Below are positions 48,416-59,999 of a stretch of 64,000 nt of DNA, piece by piece. A program made the position numbers and the translations under genes. Numbering within the stretch: position 1 is the first letter of the stretch; the number at the start of each line of letters is the position of its first letter. The stretch is from Lophius americanus (Eukaryota > Chordata > Actinopteri > Lophiiformes > Lophiidae): assembly GCA_037951165.1 (NCBI GenBank), contig JBBDHG010000112.1, positions 1,054,501-1,118,500 on the forward strand. The letters are read 5' to 3'. The notes below the pieces were generated by a model, which did no database searches, was not told where the DNA came from, and saw nothing but the letters and a program-made list of their open reading frames with translations.

Positions 48416-48509
48416 ATGAGGCGGTGGACGATGAAGCTGCGAGCACAAATTGTGCTGTTTATCATCGGCACCTGTATTATATGCCAGTGTGGACTAATAA
48501 GAGGAGAAA
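48416..48509 (+). CDS. First coding exon, signal peptide; probable insulin receptor/IGF1R family (insr likely)
   Basis: ATG followed by 31 codons (94 nt) ending Gly-Glu plus the A of the next codon at donor gtaagt (phase 1). The product has a basic start (MRRWTMKLRAQ), a hydrophobic core (IVLFIIGTCIIC) and a Cys/Gly end: a signal peptide. In IGF1R and INSR, exon 1 also encodes only the signal peptide, ends at Gly-Glu, and is followed by a phase 1 intron that is very long; human IGF1R exon 1 has the same 94 coding bases. INSR is on human 19p like MYO9B and USE1, which favours insr. Exon 2 is not in the window, so identity is inference. Another ATG at codon 6 could also be used. Confidence 0.5.
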
Positions 48510-49799
48510 GTAAGTATTTCATTATTCCTATTCCAAGCAGTGTTGTTGCGTTTGATACTTCACTCACTTGATGTTTAATTTATGGATATATTCTACTAGT
48601 AGATGATTCATGATTTATTATAGCTTCAAAATGTCGTTATACGACAGATATTACAAGTGTAGATTGCTATATCATTATATTACAAGTATTATCAGGAGAT
48701 CATAAATAGCAATGATATTATTTATTTGATAATACAATGATTGTGTAATTTAAGTGTTGTTTAATATACATTTAGTTCTTTTTTCCCCCTGATATGAGAT
48801 ATGATGGGAAACCTCTAAAACTAGTATTGCTTTTTATCAATAACATCATGTTTGTCACGAGTCGGTCGCCTTCCTTCCTTCTGGCGCATGCGTAGTCTTT
48901 CATACAGGATCTGATTAAGTTGCGAGAAATTTCACATGCTGTGTTGCCTATGCTTGATTGATCGCTGATCATCAAACCTCCTCCGTGAGGTTATTGGTTA
49001 ATATCCTCGCCCCCTAGCGCTGTCTCGTACAGTTTTATATTACAGCGGCCTGTGTTGGATGCTTCAGCCCCAGGGCCAGTTTAGCGTCTGTTAGTGGGCG
49101 AGCGTCGTCTGCAACAGCGAGTCTAAACTGAGAGTAGCATGATTGACCTGTGAGCACAGCGAGGCCTCTCGTGGCGAGAGACGAGCATAAAAAACAACAC
49201 GCGCAGAGCGCTGGAGCAGCCTGAACGTAAACATATGAGCCGATGACGCTTAGGAGCCACTCTGCAGGTGGTGGATTAGCCCACATTGCTCCTTAGTGCT
49301 AGATCGGTGGAAGAGCGTGCGCGTTTTACTCACTTGTTGATCTCGACGTGGAGGTGTTTTTAATCAAAGGATCTGGTTTTTCTTTTTCTCTAAATAATAA
49401 AACAGCGTGGAAACCAATCAGAGCCGCAATGATCTGTGGGATAGAGCTGGAGATGACAAATCCTCTGTGAAAGGCTTCATTATTTTTTATAAATTGTTTT
49501 TGTGAAAATAAAACATACGAATAAGGGAAGAAAATGTTAAAAAAGTTTAACAGCAAGAGGAGTCTTTCCAAAATTCTATTCTTTACAAAATAATGTTCAT
49601 TATTTATTGATGCACTTATAGAAATTTACAGAAATATACATATTTCTTATTTTTAAAGTAATATGCTTGACTTGTGTATTCATACTCATTCCAGCAGTGA
49701 ATATGTCAGAATTGTAAATCAATCAATCAATCAACAATAACATTACAACCACCTGCTTACCATTTTGTAGGGGGTTTCTTTCTCTGTGGTGGACTGTCT
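48510..49799 (+). other. Start of long first intron of the downstream gene
   Basis: No coding exon. A moderately CpG-rich patch at about 48,990-49,330 follows the first exon. Confidence 0.5.
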
Positions 49800-50160
49800 T
49801 CTGGCACCTTTACGCATCTTTTTTAGTTATTTGTACTACCATAGCTCTCCTGTGGGATCAAACAGCACCAGACTTCATCACCCAAATGCCTCAACAAGCC
49901 TTGGATGGTCATGACCCTGTTGCCAGTTGACCAATTGTCCTTAGACCACTTATGCAGACCTGGGAAACCTTACAAGACGTTTAGTTCTAGAGATTCCCTG
50001 ACCATACCGTCTTGCTTTCACAATTTGTCACATGTCAGGATTGCTCAGATTCTTTCACCTGGCTATATGTCCTGGTTCCAACACACAGACCTAGAGGACA
50101 AAATGTTCAGTTGCTGCCTAATATGTCACATCCTCTGATAGGTGACATGAGGACATAGCA
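49800..50160 (+). repeat. Dispersed repeat family copy C
   Basis: The most complete of three copies: 'agttatttgtactaccatag', 'ctcctgtgggatcaaa', 'gccttggatggtcatgaccc', 'gaccaattgtccttagacc', 'gaggacaaaatgttcag', 'ttgctgcctaatatgtca' and 'gataggtgacatg'. Confidence 0.6.
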
Positions 50161-50169
50161 AGTGAGCAG

Positions 50170-53030
50170 TTATTTCAGTTTAAAATCAAGGAAATCAACA
50201 AATCACAGTAATTAAACTGTTAATGGAACTGTATTTGCTGTTTCATTTGTTACCTTGTATAGCTTCAAAGTTTCAGTTCTGCCCCATAAAAATGGCTCTC
50301 AGGTGTCGGGTTCGAAGAAGGTGTGCTGACTACTTTACATAAGTCATGTATGCAGATAATATAGAGGCCTGAGAAATGGTGTCTTATGAGTCAAGGCTTC
50401 TGGGTCCCCTCCTTTTCCCTCTCTCTCTGTCACTGTCAAGGAGTGGGGTACATTTTATTGTCTGTTTCTGGTTCCCAATGTGTTCTATTTAAAATGACCA
50501 TATTTGTCATTCGGCCTGGGGAGGATTATGCCCAACAGGGTTTGAAAACTACCAAAATACCTGAAATATTAAATTCCAACTCTATACATTGCCTGAAATC
50601 TTCAGCTCAGTCATGGGAACTTGGAAGCATTATTGATATTTGCCTCAAACGAGTGCTGTGATCTGCGGACTGCACACTAAAATGTGATAAAACAGATTAA
50701 CAAGCTGTTGTGCTGTGAATTTAGAGGGCCGGTTGTCATTAAGTTATCAGCAAATAGTTTTCAGAGGTAACTGCTGTGCTTTCTACTATACTAACTCGCA
50801 AAAAACAAGTTGTGCAACTGGCAGCCTTACCCCTTCTTGTTCCTCACAGACTTGTAAGTACAGCCCTGTTGGAAAGGGCTAGTGTGCATGTATGTACTGT
50901 TATGTATGCTTTCCACAGACTGTAACAAGCGTCACACGGATTGAAATGTTGATTCTCTTTGGATTAAATAGTTTCCTTAGACCAGTTGGATGTTTGTACC
51001 AACAAGTTCTTTGATGGAGTCAGATGTTGATTTGTTAAATTAGGAGTAGAGCTGCCCTCCATTCGAGTGTGAGGGTGTTTTGTCCAGCCCATTTGCCGTT
51101 AGAGAAACACTCCACTGAAGTGCACAGTGGCATTTTCCGACAATACTGTGGAATGTGTTTGAAGTGGTCCATCATGAAGATGCCTGTGTGCGTGTGTGTG
51201 CGTTGTCTGTACACATATATCAGAATAAACCCCAACAGTCTGTCTTGTCTGCAGGACCTCATCTGTCAGCTACCAGCCCACTTCCTAGCAATGTATATTT
51301 TCCGTGTATGTCACTCTTTATGTTTATATGTGTGTGTGAAGAGGTGGTGGTCAAGCATGAGAACAGTGTGTAATAAAGAGGCAGGCTCAAGATTGGGCTG
51401 CCTGTTAGCACTTGGCCCTGTTCTCTGTGTGTCCTCATGACACACCACATACCTAATGCATCAAATGGACAAACAGCAATGTAGGACTAAGTTGGAAGTT
51501 AAAAATGTAAAAGATTTAAAAACAAACGACCGCTCTTCTACTTGAACAATTTTATTTTAGGACTCCTTAAAGGGCATTACTGTGCTCATTTGATGGTAGA
51601 GTGTAAATAGAATCCGTGTTTGACTCCTAAATAATTTTCTAAAGTCAGTTTAACCCACAACCATGCTAGTTTTACAAGTTTAATTAGTACCATAACCCAA
51701 ATGACCAGCCTGCTATTGGAAGTTTGACACCAATTTCAACATAGATTGAGCATTTAAAATACTAGATAATGATATTTGGACTCGTTAATATTTTGACATA
51801 ACAACCTTTTAATAGTTTGTGTGTGTGTATGTCTTCTTAAGTGTGATCAAGTTAAAAACTGAGTAATAATGGAAATAAATGTAAATGATCCCAAATGATG
51901 AGCCAATCTTTCAATAATTTTCAAAAATTATTAGGTGCAGTAGATATTAGGACATTATCAAAAATACCCATCACAATTTACAAGACGTGGATGACATCAA
52001 AATGTTTTTTTTTTTGATTAACAGTAAAAAATTCAAAGATGTTGAATTTACTATTCAAGGCTTGATAAAACACACACCATGACCTTTTTCCTTGAAAATT
52101 TTCAAAAGAGTTAATTTATTATCAATTAAGCTACTAATTTAGCTTCTTCTGTTAGACTGATCAGTCGATCGACTATTTTTATCATCCCCGTTGTGGTTAA
52201 ATAATAAACTTAAAAATGTTTGAACTCTCCTGACATGTAAGTGTAACATTACAACCGTAATTCAAATGTAAACAAGGCAGTGGATATTGACATGATTACA
52301 AAAGCCTTTACTGTATGTTTAATGGGCTATAGGCAGAATTGCAAATTCCACAATGTAGCTGTACGACTGATTTCAGATTGCCACTGTGTGTTTGGGTAGT
52401 CCATGGTCACAGAGCCCACAGGCAATGGGGGTCATGAACTGAGGCTCCACCAGCTGTATGTTGCATTTTAAGTGTTGGCCAGGAAGGCAATATGTAGTGC
52501 TAAGGGAAATTAACTGTTGGGGTTCCTTTCCTAAGTGCTTCCTCCCTTTCACTTATCTTTTTAAGTATCCCTTTCAACTTTTCCTAACTTGCTGTCGCAT
52601 TTTTCCCGTCTTGTTTGCACTTGTGTGTGTGTGTGTGCGCGCATTTGTGCGTGGTCCTGACAGTCTTTACAACAGCAAAACAAGCGGAGCAAGAAAAAGC
52701 AGCCCAGCCTTTTGACTCCCACAGTTCACAGTTCTATCATTTGACAAGTAAACAAATTCCTGCAGTGTGTTTGCTTGTGTGTTTCATTTTGGCTACTTTC
52801 AACAAACATGATGGTACTGTTTTTCGATTAGGAATGTTTTGAAAAGTCTGACAGTTAATTTGACTTTAGCCTTTGGAGAGAAGAGACCAATCATTTATCA
52901 CCAAGTTCTTGTTCAATAGTGACTAGTAGAGAAATAAACCCGGCCAGGGGTGACAGAAGGGATGCCTTTATATCTCTGTTTGTCAGATCAAGTACTTACA
53001 TTTGGGTTCTCAGTAATACCGAGGTGAGTA
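50170..53030 (+). other. Intron sequence, no exon recognised
   Basis: Chance frames only, plus short GT runs near 51,185-51,200 and 52,622-52,640. Confidence 0.5.
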
Positions 53031-53036
53031 CTTATT

Positions 53037-53126
53037 AGAAGAAGAAATCCTTTATTGATCCCATCCAGCCATACAGAGTAAGTACAACATAGTGAAATTA
53101 TTTCACTGCATTAGACCCATCCCTGA
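53037..53126 (-). repeat. LINE 3' tail fragment, minus orientation
   Basis: Read on the minus strand it contains 'gggatcaataaaggatttc' ending in TTCTTCT, the poly(A)-like 3' end of an L2-type fish LINE, with 'gaaataatttcac' upstream. Confidence 0.55.
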
Positions 53127-53604
53127 TCATTGTCAGTTTATTGGGCTGAAGTTACTAATAACTAAGTTAATTAATAAAGTAACCTGACTGCAAAAAGATT
53201 ACTAAAAAGTATTTTCTCAGGCAAAGTTTTGCTTTCATTAATCTCTTTCTCAAATGCTATACCAAAGCATTGGATGAGATTTAGTTTCCCTTCTAACCCC
53301 TCAAGCAGAGCTAGAATTTGAAGAGTCTTTTCAAGATGTGACTCTTTCAGGGTTAGATTGTGGAGCAACTCGTATCCAGACTAATATGTCCATAGAGCTT
53401 GCTTCTGGTTGATAAGGGACGCTATCATGTTGGGTGTGTTGTCCCAGTGGGCTGGTATGTTTTGCTGGAGTCTTTTAATAGCCTGGCTGAGCTGCGTCTG
53501 TATGTCCTCCAGGTGAAAGCAGGCTATGGTAGAATCTTTGAAATGGCTTACTATAATAGATTGAAAATAAGTTTATGGACACCTTTACTTTTTAAAGTAA
53601 AGCG

Positions 53605-53750
53605 GTTCATAAATGGGTCACCAATTCACCGAGACTAGATTGAATGTTTTTGGATTTAGGGAGAAAGCCGGCCAGAGAAAGGTCGGCGGAGTGGTTTCAA
53701 ACCCGCCACCTTCTTGCTGTGAGGCAGCAGCGCCACCGTTCTGTATTAAG
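53605..53750. repeat. SINE/LINE-tail-type fragment
   Basis: 'tttggatttagggagaaagc', 'gtttcaaacccgccacc' and 'ttcttgctgtgaggcagcag' then 'gcgccaccgt' are ordered blocks of a common fish repeat tail. Confidence 0.5.
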
Positions 53751-53839
53751 GAACGTATTTTACTTTTAGAGATGATATCTTTTGTTGATACTGTGAATAA
53801 TTACAACAGGTAATGCAGAAAATGGGGCCCAAAAGCTGG

Positions 53840-53872
<33 letters not shown>
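53840..53872. repeat. TTAC tetranucleotide microsatellite
   Basis: About eight uninterrupted TTAC units. Confidence 0.95.
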
Positions 53873-53873
<1 letters not shown>

Positions 53874-54935
53874 ATTTCAGCCAAACTTGTACGCTAGGAG
53901 TAAAATCGCAAATTATTGGTTTATGTAATAATATTACAAAATACCATGTATACTTTGAGTGAGAATCCAGACCTTTCTCTGTCCTTCATACAGAATGAAA
54001 CTACAGTACTTAAGAAAACTATGCTGCATTAAGCTGCGTGCATCCTTGTTGAAAATAATAGTCTCCGATATTTTGTTATCCCACAACAACTTGACCATCT
54101 TATATCTCAAGTTTTTGTGAAAAAAAATACAGAAATGCTTTTCCTTCCGAGGAACAGAGAAGTTGTTCCTTGGGAAATGGCTCTCGCTGTGCTGCGACAG
54201 TACAGCCTGTAAGTCTTTAGTCTCAAAAATGCCCAAAGACCAAGAGTTGCCATCAAGCCCTTCAAATGCTCTTCTTTGCAAAATGTAATCGAAGGAGTTT
54301 GTTCCTATCCCTGATAGTATCATGCCAGGCGTAAATATGCATTAGTTTTGCTACCTCTCTGATTTGCAGGCATGTTTTTTTTTAAATACAGAACTCAGCC
54401 TGATGCCCTTCTCTCTGACTCCCTTTCCTAGACAGAGAACTGTTGCTGTTTATGTAAACATCTGCTCATTGCACAGAAATGTGGTCAGGCTGGGAGGGGA
54501 TGGATGGGGTGCGGGGATCACACACACTCTGAGCACCGTTACGCCATGCCATGCTGCAGCTTTCTGATTGGATAGAACTAGTTGCTGTTTGGATCTGCCC
54601 TATTTTAAAAGTCGGTAACTTTGCACAGTAGAATCCAAATAAAGCTCCCTTTGTAATGTGAATATCAGATAATAGATCACTTGGGGCCTTTTACGGGCAG
54701 GACCAAACACAGGCTGAACTATGTCCATGTCTTACCGACAGTGACTTAATTAATATCACTTTTTGTCCCATATCTGTAACAGGCTGGAATGGCAAAGCTG
54801 TTCTTTTTTTTTTTTGTATCTAAAATGCAGTTAATTTGTTAGCAAAGATGAAGATGGCTGACTGGATTTGATTTTGATGGAAACCACAAAAACTTTGAAG
54901 AAATCTTAGTCTTTATCATCCTAAAAGCCAAATAA

Positions 54936-55110
54936 CCATTCATTCATTTTCGGTAACCTCTTACCCAGGTTCAGTTCAGGGTCGCCGGGGCTGGAGCCTA
55001 TCCTAGCAGTCGTTGGCCGAGAGGCAGGGTACACCCTGGACAAGTATCCAGGTCATCACAGTGCCGACATTTAGAGACAAACAGCCATCACGCTCATATT
55101 TCCGTTAGAG
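54936..55110 (-). repeat. LINE/SINE tail-type repeat, minus orientation
   Basis: Reverse-oriented relative of the copy at 33,236: 'cattcattttcggtaacc', 'agggtcgccggggctgg', 'ggcagggtacaccctggac' and 'agagacaaacagccatcac'. Confidence 0.6.
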
Positions 55111-56015
55111 TCGTCAATTCATTATTCTTTGTTGTTCACCATCGCTTGCTATACAGTTGCTCAGAAACAGCGAATATGTCTTTGGTTGAAATGACTTTAA
55201 GATGTCTGACTTTATTTGTAAGCAGTTAAGCAGAGGGAGAATTATAAAAGGGTCCCCAAAAATTATGTCTTATGCTTTAAAGCATTATATACAGGATATG
55301 GACCCTAATATTCTAGATTAAAATAGGCTTAAATGTCAATTATAAATATGAAATAAATAATAAACATGAATTCCACCAGTAAATCACTGAGATATCAATT
55401 CACACAGGAATAAAATGATCACTTTATCTCTGTGTTTGGTGAAATATGTTAACTCGATAACAAACTTAAACTTAGTATTGATGAGCTTGTTGATTGAAAG
55501 TTGGAAGTGTAATCTAGTAATCTAGAATTTTGGACACTCTTGTGTCCAAGCTGTAGTACTCCCTTTCCCCCCTTTCCTCCATCCTATCCCCCCCTCTCCC
55601 TTCATTTGATTTTATGGAATACAGGGGTAGGAGGGTTCGCTCTCATCCCTTTGTTTTCTTTCACACCCAGATACATACAGCCTGCGCACATGTCTTATAC
55701 ACACATACACACACACAAAGAAATCTGCTAACCCTCTGTATGATTGGGAAACCATTCTATTTCTAACCACTTAAAGGTGTGATCACCCTCCAATTGACAT
55801 CTCTCTCTCACCTTTTGTTTTTATTTTCTCCTCTCTTATTTGGCCTTCCTGCGCCAGCTGTGCCTCAGAGATGCTTAACATGTATACCTATAGGTTCACA
55901 TGGACCTCTGTCGCATTTTGTTTGCCACCCCATGTGATTTGTTTTATGAGCGCTCAACATTTTATGTGTAATGGGTCTAGTGGTTGTGTTTATGTGTTGG
56001 GGCTCTGATTATTAC

Positions 56016-56640
56016 CTCCGTCAAGGAAGGAGGTTATGTTTTCACCTCTGTTCGTCTGTTTATGAGCGAGATTTAGGAAAAACTCCTGGACGGATTTGCA
56101 TTCAAAATTTACGCTAAGCTAGGTTTTGGCATATCCAAGAGGTGATAGAATTTTGGGAATGTTAGATATGTCACAACAATTTAAAATAAATTAAGACTAT
56201 AAGCTATTTGGAGCGGTGACGTGCAAGAGAGTGCCATTGACAAATTAAAAGTGGAGAATTTGGAGAAGGCGATCTTTAAGTTCATCCAAACATCAACTTT
56301 GTGCCTGTGCTGAATGATGACAGCTGGTATAAGACTGAGAATAAAATACAATAAGCCCCGTGAAGCGGTGACGTCATCAACGGCACATCTCGCGGCAGTG
56401 AAGTAGAAGACACAAGAGAATGATGACAGATGAACAATTTCAGAGTATTTGAGAGATACAAAGGCAGTTTGTTGGAGTTATTGGAAGATGTAGAGACTTG
56501 TATTAACTCATTAATTAATTGAGCAAGTTGTATGTAATGTCCTAAACAAAGTGATCTAAATTAATCTGATCACAATAGTGTCTACAAAGGGTGTTGTTGT
56601 GCCTTGGTGGAGGTTTGCGCTCTCTGAGTGCTCTTTCTAG
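56016..56640. repeat. Dispersed repeat with cctcc/ggagg ends
   Basis: Starts 'cctccgtcaaggaaggagg' and ends 'gccttggtggagg' plus 'ctctctgagtgctctttct'. The ends are imperfectly inverted. The internal part from about 56,170 to 56,580 may be a later insertion. A diverged relative is at 1,700-2,290. Confidence 0.5.
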
Positions 56641-58640
56641 TTCCCGATGAAATACATGAGGCTATAGTGCTTCCTTTCCCTGGGCTATAAACACTTAAAG
56701 CCTCAATACATTAACATTAACTTGCAACTAACTAATGTATGTACTTTTATTTTGTGGTATCAAAAAATTATGTATTTTTTTGGGATTGTAGTCCTAATAG
56801 TCTGTAGAATAGTAACGTGTTGGATTTTCATAAAAAATGTAAACCTAAAACAAAGGGATCCCCCCCCCCGGCCACCCCTTGATTGCGGGTGGGTGTCTAT
56901 GTGTGCGTTCTTGGGAAGAACAACAGCGTTCAAGTAAAAGGGGAAGCGTCTATTATGCCTGAAGTATTCAAATAAGATATAGTTGTTTTAATGTCATCAG
57001 ATAGTTGTTGACACATTTTTTCTTTGGTTTGTGTAAGTAACATGCCCTCTGCCGCTTTAACAAGGTTGAACTTATTTTTAGGTATAATGCTGTTGAAAAG
57101 AGTAAACAAAAAAGACATTTACGACAGATTAACGTGAATGGTTTGTCTGAGTGGGTAAAGCTTAGTCTGTAACCACCATCTTCAGAGACCCTTAAGGGAC
57201 CTAGACTGAGTGGAAAGGGACAAGATGATGAAAAACTAGTTTATGAGCCTGCATCAAGCCTTCCCTTATTCACTCATAGTTATAAGGAGGGCTTATTGAA
57301 CCAGACCTTGCTGTTGAATGACAATTCAACAATGAATGGATGGATGTCAATTCATAATACCGCCATGACCACAGACCTTCCAATCCAGGGACCCATCTGT
57401 TGGAGGCCAGCGACTAGTGAGTGATTTGCTGGGATGGGTGCGTTTTATGACGTCGATTTTTCGATTCATGCCATACCCAGTTTACTCATGGATACCCTAT
57501 GCAAAGAGGGCACTAATCAAAAATCTCTTTATTTTTTTTAATTTTATTTTTTGTGTGGAAAAGGAACAGAAGGGGGCTTGAGATGTTTTGCTGTTAGTCC
57601 ATACTCTCCATGCCTCTTTTGCTTCTTTCTGTATAAATAAAGATTGATGTCATGGAGACGGGACTTTGTTGCAGCACTACTATGCAATCTCTGTAAAAAG
57701 AGGAACTAGAGACAAATTTTACAAACTGACATTGAACACCTTCCCCAGTAAATGCAAGGCTGCAATAGAATTGTGCTCATGATTGATGCAAGGTAGACAA
57801 CAAGAAGATTTGAACATGAAAGTTAATATAAGCTGTTCAAAGTCCGTGGATCCCGTGCTTTGCAGCTGCTGTCTGGGTCAGCATGACTGCATTCTCAGCC
57901 TTTGACAATATTCCAGCACTTCTGCTCTAAGCAAGATTTGATTTGCCGTATTTGTCTCCATCCACATACGAGAATATTCAATAGTATTTATTTGAGTCAA
58001 CAAAAAAAACTGTGGATCATCATAATGAGAACACAGGAAAAGTGCTTTACAGAACAGACATGTTGGTATTTACTGAAACGGACCAAAAATGTTACAGTGG
58101 GAATGGATGGAGGCACAGGCCACAGGCCAGAGAAATGGAAAAGGTAGAGGGAGGGGGAATATGGAAAGAAGGAAAGCAGAGTGGTAGGGAGGCTGTTTGT
58201 GCATGTGTGAGGGTTTTCCTTCTACGACCAGTGAGAGCTGGTGGTCCAAGAGCACAAACAGGCCATTAAACTGACCTGGACCCTATGCTCACCATCCCCT
58301 CCAGCCTTCTCCCACTTTTCTCCCAAGCAAACATTCAACAGTCTTTCAACAAAATAAAAATTAAAAATCTGCCTCATTTTCTTTCTTGCTTCAATTTGAC
58401 AGTTGGGTTTTCCGACAGCTAATGTAGTTTAGTCTATTTTATTTTTCACAAAGACAATATACAGAAGACACAGTTATATGACAGTCGCAAGCAAAGAAAA
58501 CATATAAATCATATTAACGACTATCAAAAATGGAAGAATTTAGAAAAGAGCATGAAAATCATCTTGTAATCATTTTATCGATGAATTTTTTTTGTCAGAG
58601 GAGAAATAATATTTAATTCAATAATTTTCTACCTCTAAAT
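56640..58640 (+). other. Intron sequence, no exon recognised
   Basis: Chance frames only. A C9 run occurs at about 56,861-56,869. Confidence 0.5.
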
Positions 58641-58649
58641 CTTAGAAAA

Positions 58650-59990
58650 ATAATTAACCTTTTCTCGTAATAAATTTAGGATCTGAATATTGATGAGTAA
58701 AGCAAGACTCAACCTTTAATTTGTTTTTAAGCACCTCTTGAAATACCCACACTTGAGTTATATTGATGTCATAAATAGTAAGAACTTGAAGTTTGACAAA
58801 TAATAAAGTACATGAATTGTGTGACTCTGATCCTGTTGCAATCCTAATAAAATGTTTCTGAGGACCAAGATTTTGTGGAGGTTGTAGGTAAAGAACTTGG
58901 CCAAACTTCTTTACAGGGATAAGACCGTCTATAATCAAGAGTGAGCAGATAGGTAAAGGTGACAATATTACTAACCTAACTTATAATACCACTAAATGTA
59001 TTTGTTTTTCGACTAACCCTGTCAATTTGCTCTCTGAAACTTAACAAACCAACTCAAATTATAACGTTAGAATTTCTTACATTCAAATATAATTTATTTG
59101 ATCTAAACTATGAAGCATAGGCATTTAAACCAATTTTGTAACTAGTACCTTATAATTACTTAATTAACTTAAGTTGTGTCATTCCCCAACATTATTGGAG
59201 GAAGGATATTTGAGACATGTGACAAATAATTCTGAATTCTGAATAGCAGTGGTCCAAGACTGGACCGCTGTGGAACTCTAAAAAGTAGTCTGTTCTCATT
59301 AGAATAGTAATCCTTAACAACTTCATCTTCCTCTTCAGCTTTCAGTTTCTCCCTTTCAGGGCTGCCACAGCAGATCACCTGTTTCCATCCATAGGTTGGT
59401 ACCGTACTTGCTAAATATCATAGTTACACAGCTTTTACTTTAAAATGTGATGGTTATCTATATGAAAAGAAAGTACCACAACTAAATGTATCATATTCAA
59501 GCGCAGATGCAAATGTCAATCAGGTGAGCAATTATTATTAAAATCTAGTTAAAAAATTATCTTTTTATATGGAATTTTTTCAAATATCTTTAAAAAATAC
59601 AATTAAACAGATATGGGTCTGTTGTTAGTGAAATAATTTGGATCAACTGCTTAAAACAGAGAAATAACTGGTTCTTTTCCAATCAATTAGAGCAATCCCT
59701 GTTCTAAGGGACAGAGAAAAGATGTATGCAAGTGGCTGCAATGTAAACTGTTATATTGCTTTCCACACAGTTTTAATATCATTTGAACAAATTTTTAGTT
59801 TTTCTTCAACGATTTATAAACTGTTGGAATCAAATAATTTATCCTTCTCTTGGTATTCTTTGATTGTGTTGTATTTTGGAATACTTGTAGCTTGTACTTG
59901 GGAGCGTTGGAGCCATCCAGTCAAACCAGTACAATTTTCCTTGCTTGGGATGAGCTCGCTTCTCCATTCACCACACTGCAAATACTTCTG
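58650..59990 (-). mobile_element. Decayed LINE reverse transcriptase, antisense in intron
   Basis: On the minus strand, from high to low coordinates: LAYIFSLSLRTG...DWKR, then NNRPISV and LKIFEKI (near 59,570-59,646), then VPQRSSLGPLLF and a degraded FADDT box (GNDTT; 59,170-59,280), then KLQVLTIYDIN near 58,740-58,800. These are the ordered blocks of a LINE reverse transcriptase and its C-terminal region. Stops and frameshifts show it is inactive. Confidence 0.7.
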
Positions 59991-59999
59991 CTAAAGCCC

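Noticed and set aside
53934..54323. 129-codon minus-strand open frame in the long intron.
   Set aside because: No family resemblance, no coding-like residue pattern, no splice partner; consistent with chance in AT-rich DNA.
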